Assembly: GCF_025787225.1 (NCBI RefSeq)
Contig: NZ_CP090958.1
Span: 744,001-808,000, forward strand
Direction of reading: 5' to 3'
DNA: 64,000 bases
From: Saxibacter everestensis
Lineage (GTDB): Bacteria > Actinomycetota > Actinomycetes > Actinomycetales > Brevibacteriaceae
Both the position numbers and the translations under genes were made by a program. The notes below the pieces were generated by a model, which was not told the DNA's origin, searched no databases, and was given only the letters and a program-made list of their open reading frames with translations. Below, piece by piece: positions 45,637-54,795 of the stretch (the first letter of the stretch is position 1; each line of letters begins with the position of its first letter).

Positions 45637-47332
45637 GGTCGTGGAGGGGTTCGCTTTCTAGTGGTTCTGGGGTGACCCAGTATTGCCGGTGGTGTGGGTC
45701 GGTCCAGCGGAAGACGCCGTTTTCTGGCTGTTCGAGTTTCCATTGTCCGAATGTTTTTAGCCGGTGATGTCCGCGCGAGAGCGGGCCCATGTTCGCTGCG
45801 GTGGTCCGGCCCACCGGAAACGGAACAGTGTGGTCCAGGTCGCATTTGTGTGCCGGGACGGTGCAGCCGATGAAGATGCAGTGTTGGCTGCGGGCTACTA
45901 CGTAGCGTTTGAGTTCTTCGGGTGGGCGGTATTCGTTGCTGTCGATGTGGAGGACGGTTCCGTTGATGGGGTCGGTGATGATCCGCCGCCAGGTGGCGTC
46001 CGCGGCTAGTCTGACTGCGAGTGTCGGTGGGATCACGCCGTATCCGGCCAGGATCGCCGCACCGGCTGGTTCCTCGTCACTAGCCGGCCGGGCCTCGGTG
46101 GGTGGGCCGGTCGCGGTCGCGTTCCTGGAAGCGTCAGCCCCAGCGAAATCGCCGCGAGGGACATCCGAGCTGCTGCTAGAGGTACCGCTCGCACCGGCTG
46201 CGCTGCCGCTGGCGGTCGCGCCTCCCGCAGTTGAATGCGCGTCGTTGCCGCTGCCCGTCATGCCGTCGTCCGGCCGACCTCCCACGGTGCCCGTCTGATC
46301 GTCGCCACTTCCAGCCCCGCCAGAGCCAACACCTGTCCTATCGCCACCTTCGCGGGCGGCGAGGTCGTCCAGTGTTTGGGCTAGGAGGGTGGCGGGGATG
46401 GTGACGTTCAAGGTCGTGGTCAGTGCTCTGCCGGCGGGGTCGGTGTAGCCGGCGAGACCGGCCAGGGCGAGGTCGACCAGGGCATCGGCACGCCGTTGCG
46501 ACACTGTGGTCTCCGGCGGGCCGGTGTGGGCGAATGTGGTCAGGCAGTTGTACACGATTTCCGCGGCATCGGCGGGCAAATAGGCTTCCAGGATCGCCAT
46601 CCCGTCCGGGCAGGCCTGTTTCTTCACGCACCGGCGTTGGAGGGCTTGTTCGAGTCGGTCGCTGAGGATCTCCGGGCACAAGTTCGCGCAATACCGTGCC
46701 GCGAGGCGCCGGGTTCTCGCTACGGTGAGTTCCGGGATTTTCGGTAGCAGCCACATCTCGAACGCTGCGGCCTGGTAGGCGTCGAAGTCTTTCGAGTTCT
46801 CATCCAGCACCGCGACCTGGCTCGAGCTGAGTGCTGCGGCTCGGTGCAAGACGTGCGTACTCGGCAGCCGGTCGATCACCCGGGACGCCTGATCGATCCG
46901 GCGTTTAGCGTGCCCATCGGTCCATTTCAGGGCGGCGGTGACTTCCATCCGGGCGAACCGCTCCAACTCATCCACCCCAGGCCGGGTACTCCCCGCTGCT
47001 TGGGCGCGGTACACCCGGGCCGCGGCAGCAGCGGCGTTCGCCCGGTGTTCCGCCAGCTGGTCGTCCTGGCGGGCCCGGGCGCTGGCGGAAACGCGCTCCC
47101 AGGCCCGGATCACATCAACCCGGAGCTCCTCCGGCAGTTCCTCCGCCTCATCCAGCCGCTCCAACAAGACGACGTACTCACCGAAGTCACAAGCCAGAGA
47201 CCGGTCCAACACGCTCCGCAACAACCTCAAAGACTCCGCGCTCACGGTCCCGGACACCGCCTGATCGACAGCCTGCTCAATCAACAATTGAGGGCCGTCG
47301 ACCGGCCGAGCGACTCTGCTCTTCCCTTCCAT
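45602..47332 (-). CDS. DUF222 / HNH endonuclease domain protein (13E12 family)
   Basis: A protein of about 576 residues. The N-terminal two-thirds is DUF222 (helical, with VFDRSLACDFGEYVVLLERL-like and CANLCPEILSDRLEQAL segments). A Gly/Ser/Thr-rich low-complexity insert comes near 350-430, then the HNH motif: CIFIGCTVPAHKCDLDHTVPFPVGR, NMGPLSRGHHRLKT, with the H-N-H residues in place. Such proteins are numerous in actinobacteria, and M. tuberculosis copies lie on REP13E12 elements. The ATG at 47332 is preferred; an in-frame ATG at 47365 also exists. No flanking element ends were seen. Confidence 0.88.
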   Translation of the reverse strand: MEGKSRVARPVDGPQLLIEQAVDQAVSGTVSAESLRLLRSVLDRSLACDFGEYVVLLERLDEAEELPEELRVDVIRAWERVSASARARQDDQLAEHRANAAAAAARVYRAQAAGSTRPGVDELERFARMEVTAALKWTDGHAKRRIDQASRVIDRLPSTHVLHRAAALSSSQVAVLDENSKDFDAYQAAAFEMWLLPKIPELTVARTRRLAARYCANLCPEILSDRLEQALQRRCVKKQACPDGMAILEAYLPADAAEIVYNCLTTFAHTGPPETTVSQRRADALVDLALAGLAGYTDPAGRALTTTLNVTIPATLLAQTLDDLAAREGGDRTGVGSGGAGSGDDQTGTVGGRPDDGMTGSGNDAHSTAGGATASGSAAGASGTSSSSSDVPRGDFAGADASRNATATGPPTEARPASDEEPAGAAILAGYGVIPPTLAVRLAADATWRRIITDPINGTVLHIDSNEYRPPEELKRYVVARSQHCIFIGCTVPAHKCDLDHTVPFPVGRTTAANMGPLSRGHHRLKTFGQWKLEQPENGVFRWTDPHHRQYWVTPEPLESEPLHDLNLALPDTPPF

Positions 47333-47365
47333 AACCCCATGCTCCCACCCAGCACTGACAGTCAC

Positions 47366-47738
47366 CCGGCGTCCGCTTTCCCTACCGACGACGTGGCCTC
47401 ACCAGGTCGCGGCGAGCGCGGGCCCCCGGGTGAGCGTGACGGCCGCTGGCCTCACCGGATGGAGCGGCCTCATCAGGATCGGCGAGCGCGATGGCCCGCG
47501 GCCTCAACGAGGTCGGCGTCCGCCTTCCCTACCGGAGGTCTCACCGGGTCGGCAAGCACGATGGCCCCCGAGCGCGACGGCCCCGGGGGCACCGGGCACC
47601 GGCCCCCGGGGGAGCGTGACTGCCGCCGATCTCATCGGCCACCACGGCGCGACGGCCCACTGCGGTGCTGGTCGGACGCGGACCTATCAGGCGGCATAAC
47701 CGCGGCTCTGAGATCAGGCGATAGAACGCGAAGCGCTG
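47366..47738. repeat. Non-coding stretch with imperfect repeats
   Basis: No gene was seen here. The segment consists of imperfect repeats: GGCGTCCGC-TTCCCTACCG occurs at 47368-47387 and again at 47515-47534, and GGCCTCACC, CGGCGAGCGCG and GGGTGAGCGTGAC-like words recur between and after. The two long units are about 147 bases apart. It separates the HNH gene from the sulfurtransferase gene. Confidence 0.6.
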
Positions 47739-48602
47739 CTAGTCCTCAACTCCGGTGGCCACGGGGCGGCTGTCGTCCGAGCACCAGCCGGACCAGGACG
47801 CAGGGTACAAGGCGGCATCGACGCCGATCGCCGCAAGTGCCAGCACCTCGTGGGCGGCGGTGATTCCGCTGCCGCAGTAGGCGCCAACTTTCGCGGAGTC
47901 GGTCACACCCAGATCCTCGAAGCGGGCTCGAAGCTTTTCGGTTGGCAGGAACTCCTGACCGGAAACATTCTCGGTAGTCGGAGCGCTCGCGGCACCCGGA
48001 ATATGTCCGGCCTTCGGATCGATCGGTTCCGATTCGCCCCGGTATCGCTCGCCGGCGCGGGCATCGAGCAGGACGCCGCTCTGACCGTAGGCCTCGGCTT
48101 CTTCGGCCGAGAGTGTCGGCATCTGGCCGGCGGAGAAAGACACAGTGCCGGGTTCCGGAGATTCAGGGGCGGTGTTCGAGGCACCGTTGTGAGCCAGCCA
48201 GGACGGGTACCCGCCGTCGAGCACCCGAACCGTTCTCAATCCGGCCCAGCGCAACAGCCACCACAACCGAGCTGCGGCCATGCCGCTGGTCTGGTCATAG
48301 ACCACAACGTCGCTATCGTCGCTTATTCCCCAACGCCGGGCGGCCGCCTGGAAATCTGAGACGTCCGGCAGAGGATGTCTGCCCTCGGACGCTGACCGGC
48401 CATGCCCGGTGAGTTCCGATTCGAGGTCAACGTAGATCGCGCCCGGTATGTGGCCGGCGTCGTACGCTGCGCGGCCGTTCGGGCCGCCGAGCGCCCATCG
48501 CACGTCCAGCACCACGGGGACAGTAGCGGTGCCGGAGCTGAGCTCCTCCTGAAGCTGAGCCGCGGAAATCAACACTGACTCGCGGACACTGGTATCGGTC
48601 AT
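47739..48602 (-). CDS. sseA: 3-mercaptopyruvate / thiosulfate sulfurtransferase
   Basis: A 287-residue tandem-rhodanese protein. Domain 1 contains DVRWALGGPNGRAAYDAGHIPGAIYVDLESELTG. Domain 2 carries the catalytic loop CGSGITA near residue 240, and this CGSG-type loop favours mercaptopyruvate over thiosulfate. GGYPSWLAHNG lies between the domains. The start overlaps the upstream methyltransferase stop as ATGA. Confidence 0.9.
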   Translation of the reverse strand: MTDTSVRESVLISAAQLQEELSSGTATVPVVLDVRWALGGPNGRAAYDAGHIPGAIYVDLESELTGHGRSASEGRHPLPDVSDFQAAARRWGISDDSDVVVYDQTSGMAAARLWWLLRWAGLRTVRVLDGGYPSWLAHNGASNTAPESPEPGTVSFSAGQMPTLSAEEAEAYGQSGVLLDARAGERYRGESEPIDPKAGHIPGAASAPTTENVSGQEFLPTEKLRARFEDLGVTDSAKVGAYCGSGITAAHEVLALAAIGVDAALYPASWSGWCSDDSRPVATGVED

Positions 48603-49825
48603 GGGGCAACCCTAACGTCCGCGCCGATAAGAGGTCGAACCATAATGACAACCTGCTTGCCGCGAACTTTCGTGACGACGATTGTCGCCTCTTCGCTGCC
48701 CTCCAACCGCAGCTGCTTGCGCAGCTGTTCGGGGACGATCGCACTCCCGCGCTTCTTGATGGTGAGGATGCCGATATTCCGTTCGCGCAGGTAGCCGCGG
48801 AGCTTCTTCAGACTGAATGGCAGCACGTCCTCAACCTGCCAACCGGTGGCCAGGGGAGTGGACACCGCGACATCTGAAGTCACGTAGGCGATCTTCGGGT
48901 CGATCAGCCGGCCGGTGGTTATCGGTAGAAGCGCGGTAACCAGACCCGATCGGATCACGGCGCCGTCCGGCTCGTACAGGAAACCACCGATCTCACCGAC
49001 GGCCTGTTCTGGCAGGTCGATATCGGTCGCCTCAGCGACGCCGCCATCACGACCGATGACGAGCGCAGCCCGCCGCACACCCTTGCGGGCGGTGGCATTC
49101 CACCACAGGGCGACCTCGACGACGCTCCCGCCGACGGACGTCCACTGTGCCTCGGCCCCGAGCGGAATCTCTTCATGCGGTAGTGCGGGCCCCAGCTTCG
49201 CACCCAGGGCGGGCAGGTCGGCCGCAAGCGATGTCACGAACGACAGTGGAGGAGAAAAAGCTTCGGGATCGAAAATCCTGCTGGTTCGCCCCTGTGAGTC
49301 GCTGCGGCCAGGTGATCGGCGGGCCGGATCAAGCCAGGCGCCGTCGAACCCGGACAGATCGGTGTCCTCGGCCCGGGCATGACGCACGGTCGCAGTAGGC
49401 AGGTGACGGAGGTTCACTGAGGCGATAGCGGCGGTGACTTCATCGGCATCAACTGCCAGCACCTGTCGGTCGAGGGCGGCCATCGCCATCGCATCGGCGC
49501 CGATTCCGCAGCCCAGATCGGCAATCTTCTCGATCCCGGCCTGGGCGAAACGGTTGGCATGCCGCGCCGCCACGGAGAGCCTGGTCGCCTGTTCCAGGCC
49601 GTCAGCGGTGAACAGCATGTCCGCGGCGAATGCGCCGAACTTTGAGGTCGCCTTGTCGCGCAGTCGGGATTGAGTCAGCGCCGCAGCAACCAGTTCCGCA
49701 GGGTGTCCAGCTGCGCGCAGCTGCTCGGACAGCCGGAGCGATTCCGATTCGTCGTAGGGAGGCAATTCATTCAGCAGGGCGAAGCCCGCCGGATCGAGTA
49801 GCAATTTCAGGCTGTCGGCATCCAC
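48599..49825 (-). CDS. SAM-dependent methyltransferase with THUMP-like C-terminus
   Basis: A 408-residue protein. A helical N-terminus is followed by a Rossmann methyltransferase domain with motif I ADLGCGIGADAMAMAA near residue 102 and a DPARRSPG motif near 166, similar to the NPPY-like position. The C-terminal part, with ILTIKKRGSAIVPEQLRKQL, belongs to the THUMP-like family seen in actinobacterial RNA methyltransferase relatives. The target RNA is unknown. It is the upstream partner of the sulfurtransferase gene, with ATGA overlap. Confidence 0.83.
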   Translation of the reverse strand: MDADSLKLLLDPAGFALLNELPPYDESESLRLSEQLRAAGHPAELVAAALTQSRLRDKATSKFGAFAADMLFTADGLEQATRLSVAARHANRFAQAGIEKIADLGCGIGADAMAMAALDRQVLAVDADEVTAAIASVNLRHLPTATVRHARAEDTDLSGFDGAWLDPARRSPGRSDSQGRTSRIFDPEAFSPPLSFVTSLAADLPALGAKLGPALPHEEIPLGAEAQWTSVGGSVVEVALWWNATARKGVRRAALVIGRDGGVAEATDIDLPEQAVGEIGGFLYEPDGAVIRSGLVTALLPITTGRLIDPKIAYVTSDVAVSTPLATGWQVEDVLPFSLKKLRGYLRERNIGILTIKKRGSAIVPEQLRKQLRLEGSEEATIVVTKVRGKQVVIMVRPLIGADVRVAP

Positions 49826-49873
49826 CCGTCAAGGGTGACACAACCAGGGGCAGCAGCCCTAAGCCCGCTGCCC

Positions 49874-49957
49874 GGAGCCGCCCGCCGACGCCAAGGAAAC
49901 AGAGCGCTGGAGCCGCCCGCCGACGCCAAGAAAATAGAGCCAAGGAAGCAGAGCGCC
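49874..49957. repeat. Tandem repeat, unit about 35 bases
   Basis: GGAGCCGCCCGCCGACGCCA followed by AGGAAACAGAGCGCT is repeated, the second copy with AGAAAATAGAG. A partial third copy, CCAAGGAAGCAGAGCGCC then GGAGCCG, follows. It sits between the methyltransferase gene and rsmA, which run in opposite directions. Confidence 0.85.
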
Positions 49958-49977
49958 GGAGCCGTTAAGCTCTGGGG

Positions 49978-50883
49978 GTGACAGATTCTGTGCAGAGTGG
50001 CGGCGCCACGGACGATTCAAGGTTGCTCGGCGCGGCGGACATCCGCAGGCTGGCCGAACGGTTGGACATCCGGCCGACCAAGCAGCTGGGCCAGAATTTC
50101 GTCATCGATCCCAATACAGTGCGCAGGATTGTCAGAACCGCACGCGTGCAACCTGGTGAGCACATCGTCGAGATCGGCCCGGGTCTCGGCTCGCTCACCC
50201 TTGGTTTACTTGAGGCCGGCGCAACTGTCACCGCGGTGGAAATCGACCCGAAGCTCGCCGGCGAGCTGGCGAAAACAGTGCACGGCTACCAGCCTGAGGC
50301 CGACGGCCGTTTCAGGGTCGTCAATCAGGACGCACTGCGACTGCAGGAACTGCCAGGCGAAGCGGGACCGCCGGTGGCGCTGGTGGCTAACCTTCCATAC
50401 AACATTTCCGTCCCGGTGCTCCTGCATTTTCTCGAACTGTTTCCGCAGCTCGAGCGGGTGCTCGTAATGGTTCAGGCAGAGGTGGCCGACCGGCTAGCGG
50501 CCGCGCCCGGCTCCCGAATCTACGGCGTTCCCTCGGTGAAGGCCGCCTGGTATGCGGATGTGAAGCGGGTCGGCGCCGTCGGACGCCATGTGTTCTGGCC
50601 GGCGCCGAAGGTGGATTCGGGACTCGTGTCCTTTACCTGCCGCACCGCGCCGATCACCTCGGCGAGCCGGCTCGAGGTTTTCGCCGCCATCGACGCTGCC
50701 TTCGCGCAGCGGCGAAAAACCCTGCGTTCAGCACTGTCGTCCTGGGCGGGGTCGGCCCAACTGGCCGAAGACTGCCTACGGGAGGCGGGTATCGATCACC
50801 GGCTGCGGGGCGAGGCGATCGACGTCCATGACTTCGCTCGGATCGCCGAGGCAAAACAACGAGTCGCCGCCGCGCCCCAATGA
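49978..50883 (+). CDS. rsmA: 16S rRNA adenine-dimethyltransferase RsmA (KsgA)
   Basis: RsmA dimethylates two adjacent adenines in helix 45 of 16S rRNA. The 301-residue protein has [17 protein letters not shown] near residue 37, SAM motif [14 protein letters not shown] near 64, [11 protein letters not shown], and the catalytic [16 protein letters not shown] near 138. The C-terminus contains [16 protein letters not shown] at 49978 is 20 bases after the repeat array. ispE follows after 35 bases, the usual actinobacterial pair. Confidence 0.96.
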   Translation: MTDSVQSGGATDDSRLLGAADIRRLAERLDIRPTKQLGQNFVIDPNTVRRIVRTARVQPGEHIVEIGPGLGSLTLGLLEAGATVTAVEIDPKLAGELAKTVHGYQPEADGRFRVVNQDALRLQELPGEAGPPVALVANLPYNISVPVLLHFLELFPQLERVLVMVQAEVADRLAAAPGSRIYGVPSVKAAWYADVKRVGAVGRHVFWPAPKVDSGLVSFTCRTAPITSASRLEVFAAIDAAFAQRRKTLRSALSSWAGSAQLAEDCLREAGIDHRLRGEAIDVHDFARIAEAKQRVAAAPQ

Positions 50884-50917
50884 GACTTACGCGTGCTCTG
50901 TCGCTTAGGTTAGGGCT

Positions 50918-51883
50918 ATGACGGTCAAGCCGGTGCCAGACAGCCTCACCGTCAGCGCGCGCGCCCCGGGAAAAGTCAATCTTCACCTCGGGGTCGGGCC
51001 GCTGGGCGACGATGGATACCACGATGTCGCGAACCTCTATCAGGCGGTCTCGCTGTACGAAACGGTGACCGTGACTCCAGCAGATGGTTTCTCGGTTGAG
51101 CTCAAGGGCCCGTTCTCGGACCGGGAGATTCCGACCGACGGCAGCAATCTCGCGATCAGGGCAGCACGTCTGCTGGCAGACCATTCCGGGATCGCCGGCG
51201 GTGTGCATATCACCGTGACGAAGAACGTACCGGTTGCCGGTGGCATGGGTGGGGGATCGGCCGATGCCGCCGCGACCCTGGTTGCCTGTGACGAACTGTG
51301 GAATCTCGAACTCGGCAAGCAGGAACTGTGCGAGATCGGTGCCGTGCTTGGCGCCGACGTGCCATTCGCCATCATCGGCGGGACAGCGATCGGCCTCGGC
51401 CGCGGCGACGAGCTCACGCCGGCGCTGGGACGCGGCGTCTACCACTGGGTGATCGCGACGTCGAAAGGGGAGTTGTCCACGCCGATCGTTTACTCGACGC
51501 TGGACAAGCAACGTTCAGGCCGGAGCGTTCCGGACCCGACCATCCCGGACGGCATAATGCATGCTTTGCGCTCGGGCGACCCGGAAACGCTCGCGCAGGC
51601 CATGCACAACGACTTGCAGACGGCAGCAATGGAACTGAAGCCCGAGTTGCTTCGGGCACTCGACATTGGGGAACAGGTCGGTGCTCTGGCTGGTATTGTC
51701 TCCGGGTCAGGGCCGACGCTCGCGTTCCTGGTCTCGGACGCCGAGCAGGCTCTGGAAACCGCGCTGATGCTCTCGGCATCCGGCGAGATCGACCAGGTTT
51801 ACCGGGTCACTTCTCCTGCCGGTGGCGCGCGAGTGATCCGACCGCACGATGAACATCCCTCCGCAACCCGAAAGACAACGTGA
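50918..51883 (+). CDS. ispE: 4-diphosphocytidyl-2-C-methyl-D-erythritol kinase
   Basis: IspE is the GHMP kinase of the non-mevalonate isoprenoid pathway. The 321-residue protein shows the substrate-binding ARAPGKVNLHLGVGPLGDDGYHDV near residue 10, the ATP loop PVAGGMGGGSADAAATLVA near 105 and the C-terminal GIVSGSGPTLAFLV near 260. The stop TGA overlaps the GTG of a 19-codon reading frame that leads to the next gene. Confidence 0.95.
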   Translation: MTVKPVPDSLTVSARAPGKVNLHLGVGPLGDDGYHDVANLYQAVSLYETVTVTPADGFSVELKGPFSDREIPTDGSNLAIRAARLLADHSGIAGGVHITVTKNVPVAGGMGGGSADAAATLVACDELWNLELGKQELCEIGAVLGADVPFAIIGGTAIGLGRGDELTPALGRGVYHWVIATSKGELSTPIVYSTLDKQRSGRSVPDPTIPDGIMHALRSGDPETLAQAMHNDLQTAAMELKPELLRALDIGEQVGALAGIVSGSGPTLAFLVSDAEQALETALMLSASGEIDQVYRVTSPAGGARVIRPHDEHPSATRKTT

Positions 51884-51939
51884 CAGCACAGAACACCCCG
51901 TTGGCCGATTGCGCCGCGAATCCGGGCGGACTCGCCTAG
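51880..51939 (+). CDS. Possible 19-residue leader peptide before the ABC-F gene
   Basis: A GTG overlapping the ispE stop (GTGA) opens a frame of 19 codons, MTAQNTPLADCAANPGGLA, whose TAG touches the ATG of the ABC-F gene (TAGATG). It could couple translation from ispE to the ABC-F gene, or act as an attenuator peptide. This is a positional inference only; the peptide has no recognised homology. Confidence 0.25.
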   Translation: MTAQNTPLADCAANPGGLA

Positions 51940-53769
51940 ATGGCCCCGCTGATCAACGCAGAAAACCTCAGTGTCACCTTCGTCACCCGCACAATTCTGG
52001 ATGGCGTCTCTCTCGGGGTCGAGGAAGGGGAACGAATCGGCGTCGTCGGCCGCAACGGCGACGGGAAGTCGACTTTGCTCCGAATATTGGCCGGCCGTGC
52101 GATGCCCGATTCAGGCCGGGTATCGCCGCAGCGCGGCCTGTCGATCGGCTTCCTTGATCAGCAGGACGTCCTCGACGGAACCGACAGCGTTCGGCATGCG
52201 GTTGTCGGTGACGTTGACGACCACGTGTGGGCCACAGAAGCCCGGATTCGTGACGTCATTTCCGGCCTCCTCGCCGACGTGGACTGGGCCTCCCGCGTCT
52301 CCACGCTGTCCGGCGGTCAGAAGCGAAGAGTCGCTCTGGCCAAACTACTGATCGGCGACCATGACCTGCTGCTGCTGGACGAGCCGACGAACCACCTAGA
52401 TGTCGAAGGCGTGGCCTGGCTGGCCAGGCACCTGAAGTCGCGGTGGCCGGCGCAGCGCGGCGGCTTCGTCGTCGTGACCCACGACAGGTGGTTCCTCGAC
52501 GAGGTAACGGCGCGTACCTGGGAGGTGCATGACGGCCTCGTCGACATCTTCGAAGGTGGTTATGCCGCCTACGTGCTGGCCCGGACGGAACGAGATCGTG
52601 CCGCTGCCGTCGAGGAAAGCCGCCGGCAGAACCTGATGCGCAAGGAATTGGCCTGGCTCCGCCGCGGCGCCCCGGCCCGGACGTCCAAGCCGAAGTTCCG
52701 GCTCGACGCGGCCGCCGAGCTGATCGCGAACGAGCCGCCGCCGCGCGATTCCGTCGCGTTGCACAAGATGGCGACCGCGCGCCAGGGCAAGGATGTCGTC
52801 GACGTCGAGAACGTGAGCTATTCCCTGGATGACGGCACGGTGATCTTCGATGACGTGACCTTCCGGCTCGGCCCGGGCGACCGCTACGGTGTGGTCGGCG
52901 TCAACGGCGCCGGAAAGACAACGCTGTTCAAGCTGATCACCGGCGCGCTGAGCCCGGGGAGCGGCCGGATCAAGCGGGGCAAGACGCTGCAGCCGGCAAT
53001 GCTGAGCCAGGAAGTCCGCGAGCTCGACGACGTGATGCAGCTGCGCACCGTCGAGGTAATAAGGGCTGAACGGGAGTTCTTCACCATCGGCGGGCAGGAC
53101 GTCTCGGCCGGCCAGCTGGTGGAACGACTGGGCTTCACCCGGGAGCGGGCCTGGACACGGGTCGCGGACCTCTCCGGCGGTGAGCGTCGGCGGCTGCAGA
53201 TGCTCAGGCTGCTGGTCGGCGAGCCGAACCTGCTGCTGCTCGATGAACCGACGAACGACCTCGACACCGACACGCTCGCCGCGCTGGAAGACCTGCTCGA
53301 CGGCTGGCCGGGCACGCTTCTGGTGATCTCCCACGACCGGTATCTGCTGGAACGGGTCACCGACCGCCAGGTGGCGCTGCTCGGCGATGGTGCGATTCGC
53401 GATCTGCCCGGCGGCGTGGATGAATACCTCAGCCTGCGCGAATCGGCGATGGGCGGGGCGCGCAAGGACGGCCACGCACTGAGCTCGGCAGGAAGCCGTG
53501 CCGCGACGACGGAGCAGTCGACGACCGCGAACGCCGGAGCGACGTCCGCCGCCGACCAGCGGACCGCGCGGAAGGAGCTCGCCCGGATCGAGCGGCAGCT
53601 GCAGAAGAGCGCGGAGCGCGAAGAAAAGCTGCACGCGGAAATGGCCGAGCTGGCCCAGACCAGCGATTTCGAGGCCGTCGCTAAGCTCGACGTCACGCTG
53701 CGCGAGCTGTCCGCGAGCCGGGACGCCCTCGAAGAGGAATGGCTCATTCTTTCCGAGGCTCTCGACTAG
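51940..53769 (+). CDS. ABC-F family ATPase with C-terminal coiled coil (Uup-like)
   Basis: A 609-residue soluble protein with two ABC domains. Walker A is GRNGDGKSTLLRIL near residue 36 and GVNGAGKTTLFKLI near 325. The signatures are LSGGQKRRVALAKLL and LSGGERRRLQMLRLL, and the Walker B regions are LLLDEPTNHLD and LLLDEPTNDLD. The C-terminus is a charged helical region (residues about 535-605, QLQKSAEREEKLHAEMAELAQ) like the DNA-binding coiled coil of Uup. It follows ispE and is expected in the rsmA-ispE cluster. A ribosome-associated role is likely. Confidence 0.9.
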   Translation: MAPLINAENLSVTFVTRTILDGVSLGVEEGERIGVVGRNGDGKSTLLRILAGRAMPDSGRVSPQRGLSIGFLDQQDVLDGTDSVRHAVVGDVDDHVWATEARIRDVISGLLADVDWASRVSTLSGGQKRRVALAKLLIGDHDLLLLDEPTNHLDVEGVAWLARHLKSRWPAQRGGFVVVTHDRWFLDEVTARTWEVHDGLVDIFEGGYAAYVLARTERDRAAAVEESRRQNLMRKELAWLRRGAPARTSKPKFRLDAAAELIANEPPPRDSVALHKMATARQGKDVVDVENVSYSLDDGTVIFDDVTFRLGPGDRYGVVGVNGAGKTTLFKLITGALSPGSGRIKRGKTLQPAMLSQEVRELDDVMQLRTVEVIRAEREFFTIGGQDVSAGQLVERLGFTRERAWTRVADLSGGERRRLQMLRLLVGEPNLLLLDEPTNDLDTDTLAALEDLLDGWPGTLLVISHDRYLLERVTDRQVALLGDGAIRDLPGGVDEYLSLRESAMGGARKDGHALSSAGSRAATTEQSTTANAGATSAADQRTARKELARIERQLQKSAEREEKLHAEMAELAQTSDFEAVAKLDVTLRELSASRDALEEEWLILSEALD

Positions 53770-53806
53770 GGTTTGTTCGATTAGCCGCCTTTTTGGAAAG
53801 GAAGCG

Positions 53807-54712
53807 ATGACTGAGCTGGAATTCAGGCCCTGGCAAGACCGCGATGACCTGAACCTGAACGAATTGTGGGGCGACGCGCCATCCCCGTCGGCCAGTGCCG
53901 CCCGCGCCCTGTTCCGGCCGGAATCCGATACGCCGGTGGTCCGCACTCTGGTAGCCGAACGGGAAGGCATCCCGGTGGCCGCCGGATACATTGTCGAGGC
54001 TTCGATCCATCCCGGTCGTGCCTGGGCCTACGTCGAGGTGGCGACGCAGGAGCGAAGGGCCGGCGTCGGGACTGCGCTGCTTACCGCATTGCGCGAAGCC
54101 GTTGCCGGGACCCGGATCGATGGACTGCCGCTGCGTGCGAAGGTCGCTCCCGGCGCAGCCGGCGAGGCGTTCGCGCAGGCAGCCGGCTTCCGGACGCTGC
54201 AGCGCTCGCGAATGGTTCAGTTGGAGGCCGGCGCGCTCCCAGCCCCGGACGTCGACGAGGCTAGGGACGCCGCGCTGCATATCGAGGTTGTCGCGACCGG
54301 ATCAGTGGAGCTCACGACCGCGCTGTGGGACTGGTATGCCGCAGCTCACCAGGACTGGGACCCGGCGGCGAATCCCGGGATCGGCCGGGTGAATGCGATG
54401 TTCCTCGGCGAAGCGTCCGGTGCCCGGGCCGCCGCCATCCTGCGCCGGAACGGGAAGCTCCGCGCGTTCGCGATCAGCTACGCCGAGGAGGGTGACGAAT
54501 CGCCGGCGGAACTACTGGTCGGCACTTCGGTGGCCGAAGGGGCCGAGGGCGGCAGTGACGACGTCAGGGCCCTGATCGGCCAGCTCATAGTTGATCATCC
54601 GGTCGAGGTGGAGGTCGATGATTCTCTGGGCTCCGTTGCCGAGGTGGTCGACGAGGTGGTTGCCGCAGGAAAGGGCCGGGTGGTCAGCGAAACGCTGGTG
54701 ATCGGTACCTGA
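53807..54712 (+). CDS. GNAT-family acetyltransferase (two-domain)
   Basis: A protein of about 301 residues. The N-terminal GNAT domain has the acetyl-CoA loop VATQERRAGVGTALLTALREA near residue 80. The second half, with AALWDWYAAAHQDWDP and LLVGTSVAE, resembles a degenerate second GNAT domain that lacks a clear acetyl-CoA loop. ATG at 53807 has GGAAAGGAAG upstream. The substrate is unknown. It is convergent with the MarR gene. Confidence 0.8.
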   Translation: MTELEFRPWQDRDDLNLNELWGDAPSPSASAARALFRPESDTPVVRTLVAEREGIPVAAGYIVEASIHPGRAWAYVEVATQERRAGVGTALLTALREAVAGTRIDGLPLRAKVAPGAAGEAFAQAAGFRTLQRSRMVQLEAGALPAPDVDEARDAALHIEVVATGSVELTTALWDWYAAAHQDWDPAANPGIGRVNAMFLGEASGARAAAILRRNGKLRAFAISYAEEGDESPAELLVGTSVAEGAEGGSDDVRALIGQLIVDHPVEVEVDDSLGSVAEVVDEVVAAGKGRVVSETLVIGT

Positions 54713-54731
54713 CCCTAGCAGCGGCCGACGG

Positions 54732-54795
54732 CAACAGCTCAGGCAACGCCGGCAGCCACTTTGGGAGCGGTGGGAACAGCTTCAGGCAACGCCGG
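54732..54795. repeat. Direct repeat at the marR 3' end
   Basis: CAGGCAACGCCGGC occurs twice: once in the gap at 54741-54754 and once overlapping the 3' end of the MarR gene at about 54782-54795. CAACAGCT and AACAGCTT precede them. It lies between the convergent GNAT and MarR genes. Confidence 0.75.

Noticed and set aside
45602-47332. DUF222/HNH gene as part of a complete insertion element or intron
   Set aside because: No terminal inverted repeats, target duplications or recombinase gene were found at its ends.
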